This document shows, piece after piece, positions 11,261 through 23,218 of a DNA stretch of 64,000 bases. The stretch covers positions 2,416,668-2,480,667 of the forward strand of contig NC_079519.1 of NCBI RefSeq assembly GCF_000801105.2. The letters are read 5' to 3'. This DNA is from Raphanus sativus (taxonomy: Eukaryota > Streptophyta > Magnoliopsida > Brassicales > Brassicaceae). The stretch's first letter is position 1. Each line of letters begins with the position of its first letter. Made by a program: the position numbers and the translations under genes. The notes under the pieces are model-generated. The model was not told the DNA's origin, ran no database searches, and saw nothing but the letters and a program-made list of their open reading frames with translations.

Positions 11261-11729
11261 AAAGACGTCAATGCTCCTGCTTGTGCTTGAAGAAAGTGAT
11301 GACTTTGTGTTAGGGTTTGGTTGGTATGTGCTTAGTGCTATGGTGTTTTCAATAATAAAGACAAAACTGATTTAATGTTATGTTAAGAAATTCCCATATA
11401 CTAAACGTGGATATCTTAACAAATCTCACATTTAGTAACCTTTCAGAAGCTTAGAAAAAAAAAAAAAAGAGAACCTTCTCTTGGTGGTACAAGGAATCTA
11501 TCAAAGTGACTTCCTAAAATGGAAACCCTTTGTGAGACCTTTAGCTTTATATGGCTTGAGTATACGGAAAGGTATTGCTTAAACAGCATTTCACAAACTA
11601 TACACATTCCTTGTTTCAAATTGCAATCACTGTGTATATAAGTATGTATCTGCTGTAGCCTGTAGCTTTTATTGTGTTGTGAATTGAAACCAGGGAGCAG
11701 CGAGCAGCGAGCAGAAGAACCTGGTGCCT

Positions 11730-12196
11730 ATGGGACCTGCGGTGGAACTATGGAAGGAAACAGAGATGGGCAAAACGAGAACGAAGTGTGTGTGCTATGT
11801 TTTTCTTTATTCATCGTCATGTTTCATACGTTGGTTTCATCAAATAGGTTCGAGATTTTGCAGGTACGAGAAGCTAAGGGAGAAGATAATGTCATGGGAG
11901 GACAAGAAGACGAAAAAGGCCAAGAGAAAGCTTCATAAAACAGAGGTGCCTCTTCCTTTTTTTTTAAACTTTCAACTTTAAATACTAATCGATGGGATGA
12001 ATGTGTACAGAGAGGTGTAGAGAAGACAAAGTTGAAGGCGAAGCAGAGATATAGCGAAGACAACGAACGCATTGAGAGCATAGTTTCGAAGGCAAGAGCA
12101 AATGCATATGAGAGACAGATAAAGGAAGAGCTGAAGGTTAAGCAGAAAGCAAACCTCATGAGAACAACTTGTTTAAATGAAGACACAACTAACTAA
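11730..12196 (+). CDS. Short remorin-domain protein
   Basis: Remorins are plant-specific plasma-membrane nanodomain proteins whose coiled-coil C-terminal domain mediates oligomerisation. Exons 11730-11785, 11864-11945 and 12011-12196 join in frame to 107 residues. The joined protein reads AVELWKETEMGKTRTK, then YEKLREKIMSWEDKKTKKAK, then a long charged helix with a conserved ERQIKEELK stretch. The W-E spacing and the SWE-KK core match the Remorin_C domain. Nearly the whole protein is this domain; the Pro-rich N-terminal part of typical remorins is missing. The frame is open upstream of the chosen ATG to an AG acceptor (AAACCAG, ending at 11693), so an upstream exon is possible. By position this matches At1g69325. 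Confidence 0.75.
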
Positions 12197-12406
12197 TGCG
12201 TTTATTTATAGAGTTTTAAGAGACATTAATTAAAACACACATGATCAATCAATCATCAATTAATAAGTCACAAATCTGCAAAACCAAAGTTGCCATATAA
12301 CAGTAAATTAAAAAACTCAAAAACCACAAATTACAATTCCCAAGCTTGCAAATCATTAACAATATCTAAAAAAGTTTCAAAAACAGGAGGTGTGAGCTCA
12401 TCACTC

Positions 12407-13159
12407 TCATGAAGTTATTTCATGAACCAACCTTTCAAGAATAGGGTAGGCAAAATAGAGAACCAAACCAGAAGGAACGGCTAGAAGAATGGTGAGGAGG
12501 AAGTAAAGAGCAAGAACGACGAGGCTGCCAGGTATAGCAAAGAAGACAATCAAAAGGAAAACGACCACAAAAGGAAACTTGGAGGTGAAGGAGATGAAGA
12601 AATCAATCGACTTGTGGAACGAGAACTGCTGTCTGCTGCTTGGTTCCCTCCTCCCAACAACAACAACAGGAGGCCTTGCAATCAGATTGTTATTGCAGTA
12701 TTGGTGGTTATCATCACTAACAGTACCATGTCTTCTGGACCTGTCACCGTTGAGAGACTCAACCATCCAGAGAAGGAAGAAATTCTTCTTAGGGAACTTG
12801 AGGACGCCGTCGTAGACAACCCTGAAGGAAAGAAGCTGACACCATGGGCAGGAGACTAAGAAAGGGAGACTGACGTCTCGACCTGAGAGCGTCACGAGGA
12901 CAGGAGGGCGGAGGGAGAAGACGCAGTTCTGGCAGAGAGTGTGGCCGCACCATAAGACGTAAGGGACGTTCTCGACGATGTTGAATGATTCAAAGCAAAT
13001 GGGACAGTCTAGTCCTTGTTCTTCTTCTTCCTCGTCTCTGCTAACGTTAGAAACCTCGTCGTCCTCGTCGTCTGAGCAATGGGAGGGTTGAGGAGGAGGA
13101 GGGTGGTCTTTCTTTAGACCACCTATGCTGCCAATCACGTTTGACGCAAAGCTCCACAT
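12407..13159 (-). CDS. RING-finger membrane protein, probable E3 ubiquitin ligase
   Basis: Single coding exon, 250 residues, start MWSFASNVIGSIGG. An acidic stretch (DDEDDE, DEEEEEQ) precedes a C3HC4-type RING: CPICFES, then WCGHTLCQNC and, after an insertion of about 30 residues, CPWC. The RING would recruit an E2 enzyme. The C-terminal third holds two hydrophobic segments (FPFVVVFLLIVFFAIPGSLV and ALYFLLTILLAVPSGLVLYF), so the protein is probably anchored in a membrane with the RING facing the cytosol. By position and N-terminus this is the At1g69330 homologue. The remorin gene ends about 210 bp from its stop, and the two genes converge. Confidence 0.88.
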   Translation of the reverse strand: MWSFASNVIGSIGGLKKDHPPPPQPSHCSDDEDDEVSNVSRDEEEEEQGLDCPICFESFNIVENVPYVLWCGHTLCQNCVFSLRPPVLVTLSGRDVSLPFLVSCPWCQLLSFRVVYDGVLKFPKKNFFLLWMVESLNGDRSRRHGTVSDDNHQYCNNNLIARPPVVVVGRREPSSRQQFSFHKSIDFFISFTSKFPFVVVFLLIVFFAIPGSLVVLALYFLLTILLAVPSGLVLYFAYPILERLVHEITS

Positions 13160-14402
13160 TGGATCCGCAAAACGCTCGTTACCTAGTTGGGAATCTTTGA
13201 GGAACAGTCATCATTTCAAGAACCTGGCCGTACAAAGTGAAGACGATTCATTTATATATAATAATATGTAAAAAAGACTAGATTTTTAGGGATGAAATTG
13301 AATAACCTATAGATTCAGAAGATGCAATCAGATCAAAAGGATTAAAAATTGGATCTTTAGGATCCCTAACAGATGGAGAAAACTCACGGGAGATTGAAAC
13401 TTTTGGTTTTACCGTTTTTAAATCTTCAAATGCAGATGCAGACGGTTCATGGAAGAAGTCCTGAGATCGAGGCGAAGAAGAAAAAGCCTTTCTCTCTTCT
13501 CTTCTCTTCTCTCTCCCCTCGTTGTTCCGGCGAGATGCTTTCGTCTGTTTTTAGTTGGCACAACAAAACGCAGAAGAAGGTGACGGAGAAAAGGGATTAA
13601 ACGGTGTCGTTTCTAATTTTATATTCCTTTAGCGTGCAGACAAAATCTGCACGTGCCAGTGTCGACACCTTCTGAACGAGCCAGAGGGTTAGCTTAGAGC
13701 TGACTGAGGTATATTCGTCGTGTCTAAACGACAACTCAAATTCGTATATGTTTTTTTTTTTATTTAATTTAATTATTTAACACAAGTGCTTACTTGATGT
13801 CTTTTCGCAACCTCATCATCATCATCATCATATATCTACCGATCACAGTTTGTATATTATGAATGTTCTTCTTCCTCTTCCCAAGTAGAATTTGGGGATT
13901 TAGGGTTACCATAGATTCGTTTTTGTGATCCAATTTTTTCAGGTAAAGACCCTCCCTCTCTTTCAATCCCTCCTCGTATCTGACTCTGACACCGACCCAC
14001 CTCTCGCTTTCTTTTAAAATAAAATAAAAAAATAAAAAAAAACTCTGTCAAATCTTTGTGAGAAAGCTCAATGATTTCGATTAGAATTCTCCTCTCTCTC
14101 TCATCTAAAAGTTTGTATCTTGTTTAACTTGGGATGTTGTCCTTATCCTACACTTGCTGACATTTTTCATTCTAATCGTGAAATTGGATTTGGTTTCAAT
14201 TGGGTGAGACTCTTTGTATGTTTCTGAATTGCCGTTAGTACGAATCGATGATTCGTTAATGTATGAGATGATTGATAATTGTTTTGGCATTTGGAATCTC
14301 TCAACTTTTTTTGTTTGATAAAAGCTTTTTTTTTTTTAATCTGCCAAGCAAGCAAGCAAACCTCTCTTTCTAAGAGAGAAGTTTTGCAGTTTTGATCTGC
14401 AA
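13160..14402. other. Divergent promoter region, RING gene / macro gene
   Basis: About 1.2 kb between two divergent genes. Contains the palindrome AAACGGTGTCGTTT at 13599-13612, a (TCA)n run near 13818 and CT-rich leader sequence at 14085-14110. Open frames here look like leader or chance. Confidence 0.5.
13599..13612. promoter_or_regulatory. AAACG-N4-CGTTT promoter palindrome
   Basis: AAACGGTGTCGTTT, a perfect AAACG/CGTTT inverted repeat about 440 bp upstream of the RING gene start. Related AAACGAC/GTCGTTT motifs are common in crucifer promoters. The same core recurs six times at 36243-36392 in this window. Confidence 0.45.
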
Positions 14403-17248
14403 ATGATGTATCAGGCCGTTCCCACGGCAACAACAACAACAACAACCTCTCGCGGTGGAATTCCAACGGAGAGCGGTGATTACGTTGTCACTCTGGATCA
14501 GATTCCGAGATGGAGCGATGTTGTTGAGCAGCAGAGGTCTTTTTCAGGTGGCGCAAACCCTTTGGCTACTGCGGCGGCTTCGTCCTCTGAAGCAGCAGGG
14601 AGCAGCAGCAGGAATGTGAATGGGATGGTTTCTAAGTTCCCTGTTGATCACGAGATTAACTCCGAGATCTACCTCTGGAGAGGGGAGCCGTGGAACCTCG
14701 AGGTTGATGCTGTCGTCAATTCCACCAATGAGGTTTAACCACTGAGAGATTGATTTGCTCTTTTATTATTTGCCTGGCCTTTGTTTTGACTTCTCTTGGA
14801 ATTTTTTTTTGGGAGGAACAGAACTTGGATGAGGCACATAGCAGTCCTGGTCTACATGCAGCTGCTGGACCTGGTCTTGCAGAACAATGTGCTACACTGG
14901 TACAGAACTCTGTTTTTTTTTCTTTTAGACACCAGAGTTTATAGAAAGATGATTTTCTTTCTTTCTTTCTTTCTTTCTTGACAGGGTGGATGCAGGACAG
15001 GGATGGCGAAAGTAACAAATGCATATGATCTACCAGCGAGGTAATATTGGTGGTTATGTTACTTATTTACACCCTATTGGCATGTTACATTACATCTTAA
15101 GGACGAAGCATTTTTGGTTTCATGTTCAGGAGGGTTATCCATACAGTAGGACCCAAGTATGCAGTCAAGTATCATACAGCTGCTGAAAACGCTCTAAGTC
15201 ACTGTTATAGATCTTGCCTGGAGATTCTCATAGACAACGGGCTTCAAAGGTGCGTGAAGTGAAACTTCCTTAAGTCTTGTATTATTATTTTTATTTACAA
15301 ACAACAAAGAACTCGATTTTTGGTTTTAACATAACAAACGTCACAGTATTGCTACGGACTGTATATACACAGAAGCCAAAAACTATCCCCGAGAACCAGC
15401 TGCTCATGTTTCCATTAGTAAGACACTTTCTTGAACAGTCTCTTTTTTGCTTTCGATAAAAGGACTTTTCATGTTTCCAAAACCGGTGTGTTGTGTGTTG
15501 TGCTCCAGGAACTGTTCGTCGCTTTCTAGAGAAGCATAAAGATAAAATCAGTGCCGTTGTTTTCTGTACCACCACATCCTCTGATACAGAGATATACAAA
15601 AGGTAGCCTGAAACCATTATACTCTGCAGAAGAGCCATTGTTAAAAGTTCTAACTCTCTAAAATATTTAGATTACTTCCTCTTTACTTTCCTCGTGATGA
15701 GCACGAGGAGGAGGTTGCCATCTCAAAGCTCCCCGCTGACGTTGGGGATGAAAACGGTGAGACTGTTATAGACGAACGTAAAATCAGAATACAGGCGTTG
15801 CCGAATAAACCTCCAGCCACAGACAGGTCTTTTCCAGCTCTAGTTGAGCGCTCTGCCACTGATCTTGCTTTGGTACGAAGGTTGGTGAACTCTTTGACTG
15901 CTTCTTCACTCTTTGCAACTTTATTTTTTGTCTGTCTTTGCGCTTTGTTGATTGATTTGATTGATGATGAACATATGATTTTCAGGAACTCAAATCATCT
16001 TGATTCATATTTGGATCCCACCTTCATGTCATTGATTAAAGATCCAGATGAAAGGCGCAAGGAACAATGGGAGAAGACTGCACAAGCACAGAGTGGATTC
16101 AATTTCGTTAAGCTGCTAGGGTTTGGTGATCTTGGGGGACCCCTTCTCTCTGCTGCAGAGGAATACTCACTTCATTCGAGATACCTAGCAAAAGCTAATT
16201 CTCTCAACCTTTCGGAAATTGCGGAGATGAAAATTGTGTATGGCTTTCTCTATGTCCTTTGAGGGGAGCCGATGACTAATAATGACTCTACGTAAAGACA
16301 TTTGAGGAAAAAGGCTTTGTCTGTTTTTATTTATTTCAGGTACCGTGGTGGTGTTGACACCGAGGGTCATCCTGTGATGGTTGTTGTAGGAGCTCACTTT
16401 TTGCTGCGATGTCTTGATCTGGAGCGTTTTGTGCTTTATGTTGTAAAGGTAAAGCACCTAATCTCTCTTCTTTTACTTTTATATGGTGTGTCTTAACGAT
16501 GCTGCAATTGGTTTACAGGAATTTGAACCTTTGATACAAAAGCCTTACTCGATTGTCTATTTCCATTCTGCAGCATCTTTACAAGTGTAAGTTTGATTCT
16601 TAGTCTTTTGTTAAAGATCCCTTATGCTTCTTCCTTCAGTAACATTCCTTTGACATGTAAAATAAACAGCCAACCAGATTTGGGATGGATGAAAAGATTA
16701 CAACAGATACTTGGCCGCAAACACCAGCGCAACCTTCAGGTATTATAAAACTCAAACTTTCATTTGGGGGAAGGTTCCTCTCCTCCGTGTCCTAATCTTT
16801 TCATCATCTCTGTTTCCTCCAGGCAATCTATGTACTTCATCCAACTTTACAGTTGAAGGCGACAATCTTAGCAATGCAAATGTTCGTTAACAATGTGGTA
16901 AAACTCCTTAAACTATTTCAAAGTCTCATCAGCCAAGAAGAGTTGAAGTCTTTCTTATAACTTTGCCTCTATATTTTTTTTCTGATATAAAGGTGTGGAA
17001 GAAAGTTGTATACGCGGACCGGCTCCTGCAGCTGTTCAAAGACGTTCCTCGTGAGCAGCTGACAATCCCAGACTTTGTCTTCCAGTTACGTTTTACTGCT
17101 CACTCTCTAAAAAATGTTCTTCAGTTACTGGATTTGTTATAATTAACTGTGTGTTATGTGAATATTTGGCAGGCATGATCTTGAAGTCAACGGAGGAAAA
17201 GGTCTTATCGTTGACCCAAGAACCAAATACGTCTATCAACGGCCATGA
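14403..17248 (+). CDS. Macro-domain plus Sec14/CRAL-TRIO protein (GDAP2-like)
   Basis: Fourteen exons: 14403-14732, 14822-14899, 14985-15040, 15130-15249, 15347-15417, 15509-15602, 15671-15880, 15986-16237, 16340-16448, 16519-16586, 16670-16739, 16823-16897, 16993-17084, 17173-17248. They join in frame to 566 residues. After a low-complexity N-terminus comes an Appr-1''-p/macro domain (residues about 85-250; EVDAVVNSTNE, then HSSPGLHAAAGPGL), a fold that binds ADP-ribose. The C-terminal part (about 370-560) is CRAL-TRIO/Sec14-like (YRGGVDTEGHPVMVVVGAHF, then a WKKVVYADRL segment). The pairing is that of animal GDAP2 and plant At1g69340. The substrate is not established by sequence. An intron carries a (CTTT)n run near 14957-14979. 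Confidence 0.88.
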
Positions 17249-17665
17249 AATCATCAAACTGAAAAAGTATTAATCAAGACAGTTACTCTATTGTATGTTG
17301 TTTATTCTTTCCTGTTTGGTCTTAAGACTGAGCTTCTTACCTTTTTGTGTTGATGTCGGGTGCAAAACAAAACCCTCTCTTACCCTTTTTAATGTCTGAA
17401 TCTTGTTAATAGTTTACTTCTTCAGTTCCAATTTAGCTGTGTCCTTAAAATTTTTAATTTATGATTTATAATTTAAATACAAAATTTATTAATTTTATCT
17501 GTTATTTAATTTTTTTCATTAATTGAAATGTGGTTAATTATATAAATAATAAAATTATAATATTAAAATATTTCACTTGACAACAACTGAAATGAAACAG
17601 TTGGAACATAGTCAAAAGACTGTTTTGTCTCTCTCCCTTTCTTCTCTTCTGTCAATGTTGTCGAG

Positions 17666-20037
17666 ATGACGCAGTACATGCCATTGTTCAGATCATGCTC
17701 GAGTTTACGAACACTAACCCAGCTCCACGCCCACCTCCTCGTCGCCGGCCGTCTCCGTCACGACCCTCTTCCCGTAACAAAGCTCATCGAATCCTACACT
17801 CACATGGGCTCTCCCGACTCGTCGAGGCTCGTCTTCGAGTCCTTCCCTCACCCCGACTCCTTCATGTACGGCGTCCTCATCAAATGCCACGTCTGGTGCC
17901 ACCTGTTCGACGCAGCCATCGATCTTTACCACAGGCTGGTCTCGGAGAAGAATACGCAGGTCAGCAAGTTCGTATTCCCCTCTGTTCTGAGGGCTTGCGC
18001 TGGTGGTGGTGGTGGTGGTGTTGGTGAGAAAGTCCACGGAAGGATTGTCAAGAGCGGTGTGGACGGTGACGATGTGATAGAGACGTCTCTGTTGTGTATG
18101 TATGGTCAGACTGGGAAGTTGAGTGATGCGGTGAAGGTGTTCGATGAAATGTCTGTGAGGGATGTTGTGGCGTGGAGCACTCTTGTTTCCAGCTTTTTGG
18201 AGAATGGTGAGGTGGTGGAGGCGTTGAGGGTGTTTAAGTTTATGGTTGATGGTTGTGTGGAGCCGGATGGTGTGACGATGATTAGCGTGGTGGAAGCGTG
18301 TGGTGAGGTTGGATGCTTGAGGATTGGTAAATCAGTTCATGGATGGTTAACTAGGAAGATGTTTGGTTTTGATGATGAGACGTTATGCAACTCTCTGGTG
18401 AAGATGTATAGTAAGTGTGGGGACTTCTTAGCGCGGAGAGAGTCTTTGAGAGGATCGTTGATAAGAACAGCGCTGTTTCTTGGACTGCTGTTATCTCTAG
18501 TTACAACCGCGGCGGGTTCTACGACAAGGCGTTGAGGAGTTTCCGCGAGATGTTGGAGTATGGTGTTGAGCCGAGTTTGGTTACGGTTTATAGCGTTTTG
18601 AGCTCTTGTGGATTGTTGAAGTTAGTTAGAGAAGGAAAGTCTGTCCATGGTTTTGCAGTCAGACGAGAGCTAGATCCGAGCTACGAGTCTCTTTCTCCCG
18701 CCTTGGTCGAGCTGTACGCTGAGTGCGGGAGGTTTAGCGACTCCGAGGCGGTTTTACGTGAGGTTGGTGATGGGAATATCGTGTCGTGGAACTCTCTTAT
18801 ATCTCTATACGCAAACAAAGGTATGGTGATGGAGGCGTTGCGCTTGTTCAGACAGATGGTGACACGGCGGATGAGACCTGACTCGTTCACTTTAGCAAGC
18901 TCGATCTCATCATGCGTGAGTGTCCGGCTAGGGAAACAGATTCACGGACATGTTGTAAGGACGGATGTTTCTGACGAGTTTGTGCAGAACTCGTTGATAG
19001 ACATGTACTCTAAAAACGGACTTGTGGATTCAGCGTTTGCGGTGTTTGGTCAAATCGAAGATAGGAGCGTTGTGACGTGGAACTCAATGCTCTGCGGGTT
19101 TTCTCAGAACGGTAACTCCTTGGAAGCGATTAACCTCTTCGACTATATGTATAGTAACTGTCTCGAGATGAATGAAGTTACGTTTTTGGCGGTTATCCAA
19201 GCTTGTTCAAGCATAGGTTCGCTGGAGAAAGGGAGATGGGTTCACCACAAGCTTATTCTCTGTGGTTTGAAGGATCTTTTCACCGAGACTGCTCTCGTTG
19301 ACATGTATGCCAAATGCGGAGATCTCAACGCAGCTGAAACCGTTTTCAAGGCCATGTCGAATAGGAGCGTTGTGTCGTGGAGTAGTATGATCAACGCCTA
19401 CGGTATGCACGGACGTATCGGTTCGGCTATATCTACGTTCAGTCAGATGGTGGAGTCAGGAACTGAACCTAACGAAGTTGTTTTCATGAACGTTCTCTCT
19501 GCTTGTGGTCACTCTGGTTCAGTGAAAGAAGGCAAACTCTACTTCGACTCGATGAGAGGCTTCGGTGTCTCACCAAACTCGGAGCATTTCGCCTGTTTCA
19601 TCGACCTTTTGAGCCGTTCCGGTGATCTCAAAGAAGCATACAGAACCATCAAGGAGATGCCCTTCCTAGCTGATGCTAGCGTTTGGGGCTCTCTTGTCAA
19701 CGGATGCAGAATCCATCAGAGAATGGATATCATCAGAGCCATAAAGAAAGATCTTTCGGACATTGTAACCGACGACACGGGGTATCACACGCTCTTGTCC
19801 AATATATATGCTGAAGAAGGCGAATGGGAAGAGTTCAGGAGAATGAGATCGGCTATGAAGAGTTTGAGTCTCAAGAAAGTTCCTGGCTACAGCTCGGTCG
19901 AGATTGATCAGAAAGTTTACAGATTTGGAGCTGGGGAAGAACCCTGTTTCGGAACAGAGGAGATCTACAGGTTTCTTAGAAATCTTCTTCAGCACGTAAC
20001 TCTGGAAGCAGATTATTTACAGATCAACATGTCATAA
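17666..20037 (+). pseudogene. PCMP-E66: PLS-type PPR protein gene with one-base frameshift
   Basis: Intronless E-subgroup pentatricopeptide repeat gene, homologue of At1g69350; such proteins bind organelle RNA, mostly for C-to-U editing. The N-terminal frame (17666 to about 18425, start MTQYMPLFRSCSSL) and the C-terminal frame (about 18420-20037) both encode intact PPR motifs. They meet only if one base is added near 18425-18432, where KMYSKCGDFL must continue as SAERVFERIV. In the first frame the protein runs on for about 38 non-PPR residues to a stop at 18535. With one extra base the length would be 2373 bp, or 790 residues, close to the Arabidopsis protein. No other stop or frameshift was seen, so the break is either a recent mutation or a sequence error. 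An E motif (VPGYSSVEIDQKVYRF) ends the protein. Confidence 0.85.
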
Positions 20038-20286
20038 GATTCTTAGCAACATTGATGAGTTAGAGAGACAGAGAAGCAGATTTTGTAATAACCAACCACT
20101 CTTAACATATAACACAATCATGTAATTCTTTTTTTTTTCTGTAGCCCTTGTAAGAGAGGACAAGATATACAAAGGGCAACCAATACCCACAAACATGGGG
20201 ATGGTTGAGAATAATAAAACATCTGTCTGTTTTCTTCAATGCTGAATCAGTTTCTCTGTTTTTTTTTGTTCTCCCTCTATAAAACT

Positions 20287-23218
20287 TTATGTTAAGACAA
20301 CAGTTGGGGGAGTACCTGCAGGGCATCTTTGTCTCCTTGGTCTTCTAGTTGCGTTTCCCCACCCTGTAAGGCTCCTATCTTCAAGTCCCCCCACCATTTG
20401 TACATCATTGTTGTTATCTATTGTCTGCTCCAAAGAAGAACAAACAGGAGCTCTGCCAACGTTGCTGACCAGTCGTTTCCTTCCACGGCTAGACCCACCT
20501 CGGTTTGAGCTTCTTCTAGCCACTCCTGAGTTCCAGTTGTAGCCTGTGGCTTTCATAAGTCCCTCAAACATTTGAAGATCTTCTGTTACTTCTAGCCTAG
20601 ACAGAGAAGCAAGTCCAGGGAGAACATCCCTTTGGAAATCCCTTCTTGGTCTCCCTCGTCTTGCTTGTCCTCTCCTTGGCCTGTTAACCGTGGTTCCCAC
20701 AGTATCCGTCCTGTCGAATTTCAGATGTTCAGGGACTAGAGGCGTTGGCATGTAGTCTTCTTCTTTGGTTAGAGGTAAGTTCAGAGTCATTGCCTCGAAG
20801 TAATCAAACTCCCCTGAAGAACACTCCTCGCGGCAGCAGCCTTCACGAGCATCAATCTTCTTCTCTAAATCACTGCCGCAAGAATCTATCGTGTTCACAA
20901 ACCAAGAGAGCGGGTCGTTAGCAACTGCATCGGTCGTAGAGGAAGCAGCTTCATCAGTGTTGTGAGACAGAGAGAGGGTGACTATAGCTTCTGCAGCTCC
21001 CTTGATGAGTTCATCCAGAGTCTCTCCAGCTTCATCTCTCTTCTCTGGCATCTTCTTCTCCCCTTCTTCTTCTTCTTCACTCTCAAGAGTTGGAGGAGCT
21101 TCCAAATCTATTAAAGTATTTGCTCTTGTTTCCACTCTTGGTTTAGAACACAAGCCGGAACTTTCATCCTCAGTAGCACATAAATTCAAGTCAATGTAGT
21201 GCATGTTAGTGGCAGCTTTTATACCTTCTTCCTTGTCCAAAACAACTTCTTCAGAAGCCGAGGCGTCACATGGCAAGTTGATATCGAAGTTTCTATTCAC
21301 CAAAGTGTTTGCTTTCTTGAGACACACAGAAGCAGGGTTAAGGGAAGAGTTGCACTCCCTAATAGAACGCTTCTGAGGGATTGAGTATCCAAGAATCTTT
21401 CCATTACTCAGTGAATTAGCCATTTCAACCTGTCCCAAGTTGGCGTTGTTAGAACATGAAAAAGACCTCAAACTGTTGCCATCAACCGCCTCACTACCGG
21501 CAGCAGCATTCAAATCAAAACCGCCGTTGGTTAGTCCGTTTTTGTTAGGGGGCTTGGGTTTTATCCAGGGCAATCCAGCAGACCATTCCTGCCTTTTTGG
21601 TCCTTGAAGACTTTCAAAACTCTGATGCTTCAAAGAACCATCCTCTCTTGGGCCATTGTTAAGGTTGCTTGGTGGTAAACTAAACGCTTGGTAAACCCCT
21701 TCAAAGCCGCCACCACGTCTTCTCAACTCAGAACTTGAATCTGCTGCTCTTGCTTGTTGTTGTGCATTAAAACCCAAGAACGGATTCGTTTGAAACGGCA
21801 AAGATTTCTGAACTGAGCTGCTGCTACTTCGGTTCTCCCGGGGTGGAATCCAATGGCTCCAGGTCCTGCTAGGCTCAGGGCGGTAGTAGCCGTTAGTCAA
21901 GCTTGGAGCATTTGATGCCACACTTGAGCTGTCATAGGAAACTTCAGGATTCCTTTGACGAGCTGCTGCTTCCCATTCGCCGGATAACAGCTTCCTCTGA
22001 TCAGTTGAAGGATAGCCAAATGCATGGTTGGCAAGAACTTGTACTGGCTGTGAAGAAGGCACACATAAGTTCTCTCTTGGAATGTTTTTTCCATGCCCTG
22101 TAAAGTGCAGCCCATAGAAAAAAAAACATCAGAGTCTAGAAGATATACACATTGGACCCTGACCATTGTGTCAGAGGTCCCTAGTTCGAGTGACTGTTGA
22201 GATGAAACTAATATTACAATGTAGTTGTTTCGGGCTTCCGGCCCGAACCTTCTAGTAATTAGAAAAGAAACAAAAATTCTAGTAATTAGAAAAGAAACAA
22301 GAAAAAGAAGCTATAAGAAGTGTCATCTCACCTACTTGTTGAACCATCCATCCATTTTGACTTGAATTCCTTTCCAACCACTGTCGTTGCGAATGCGCAA
22401 TGTTTTTTCCATAAAGAGAGTATATATCCCTGGAAGAATTAGGATCATCTTGGCACTGGACAGGCTCGTTCAAGTCAGTTAATCCGTTTGGAGTCTTCAT
22501 AACCAAAGAAGAAGCGTTCAGATCATGAGAAGCATTATTGCCTAGCTGCTTTTCACCAGCTTCTTCTTGAGGAGGAGAAGGACCATGATCTGCATCATCG
22601 AGATACTCATCCGCGGGTAGTTGAAGATCAATCATTCTTCTCCTGACCTTCACAGGTCTAACCTCCTCCTCCTCCTCGTCCTTCGTAATAGGAACGGTGC
22701 AAGCTTGGGAGCTGCTTCCTTCACCACACACCGATTTTCCCAAAAGAAATGCGGGAAGGTCGCGTTTGATGGCGCTCTCCGGGGTATGTTCAGACCGGTT
22801 GTTTCCTTTAACTTCATCCATCAAGCTCTTTTGTGTTCTATACAAACGGTGAAGTTCATGAACCTACACACACAAACAAGAAAAAAAAAATTAAAATCAA
22901 AAACCAAAACCATTTTTTTTTGTGTGTAAAGAAAGGTTTGCTTTTTTTTTTTTTTGAACAACAAAACAATTTAACTCCGTAAAGAAAGGTTTGCTAGATA
23001 TATATATATACCTGATTCTTGAAAACGGCTTCGTGTTGAAGCATGGTTTGCTTCAGAAAATCTCTCTCGTGTCCAAAGTAAGAGGCTTCCTCTGGGGGAG
23101 GAGCTCTCATGGAGAAACCATTCTGATGATTTTTATCTCCCGACGGCAGCCGGCTGCAATTGTTTGAATCTTGGCTGAGATCCCTCATTGAAGACAAGAA
23201 GCTTTCACAGTGAACCAT
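20287..23218 (-). CDS. DUF863 family protein
   Basis: Plant-specific protein of unknown biochemical role; At1g69360 homologue by position and content. Exons on the minus strand: 23218-23012, 22863-22332 and 22097-20287, joining in frame to 849 residues. The start MVHCESFLSSMRDLSQDSN is followed by a Q-rich HEAVFKNQVHELHRLYRTQK segment typical of the family. Further on are a nuclear-type basic patch (RPVKVRRRMIDLQL), repeated D-L-N motifs (DLNEPVQ, DLNAAAG, DINLP) and a conserved C-terminal R/G-rich region (RPRRGQARRGRPRRDF). Repeated DLN/LxL-type motifs suggest a nuclear role, which is inference. The second intron carries a SINE-like relic and a tandem repeat. The leader appears to have its own intron, because GA-rich leader sequence lies 600 bp further up. 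Confidence 0.85.
22145..22249 (+). mobile_element. Probable tRNA-derived SINE relic in DUF863 intron
   Basis: A tRNA-like pol III promoter can be read on the plus strand: an A-box-like GACCATTGTGTCAGAGG and, spaced as in tRNAs, a B-box-like CTAGTTCGAGTGAC. A short GC hairpin (CGGGCTTCCGGCCCG) and a 27-bp tandem repeat follow. No clear target duplication was found. It lies antisense inside the second intron of the DUF863 gene. Confidence 0.4.
22250..22303. repeat. 27-bp period tandem repeat
   Basis: The 20-mer TTCTAGTAATTAGAAAAGAA plus AC recurs at 22250 and 22277, separated by AAAAA. It may be a misplaced target duplication or simple slippage at the end of the SINE-like relic. Confidence 0.7.

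Noticed and set aside
12579..12859. Two plus-strand frames of about 80 codons
   Set aside because: Antisense shadows of the RING-finger gene.
14716..15024. Antisense 102-codon frame
   Set aside because: Runs through exons and introns of the macro-domain gene on the other strand; no independent support.
17714..18037. Antisense frame opposite the PPR gene
   Set aside because: Shadow of GC-rich coding sequence; no start context or family match.
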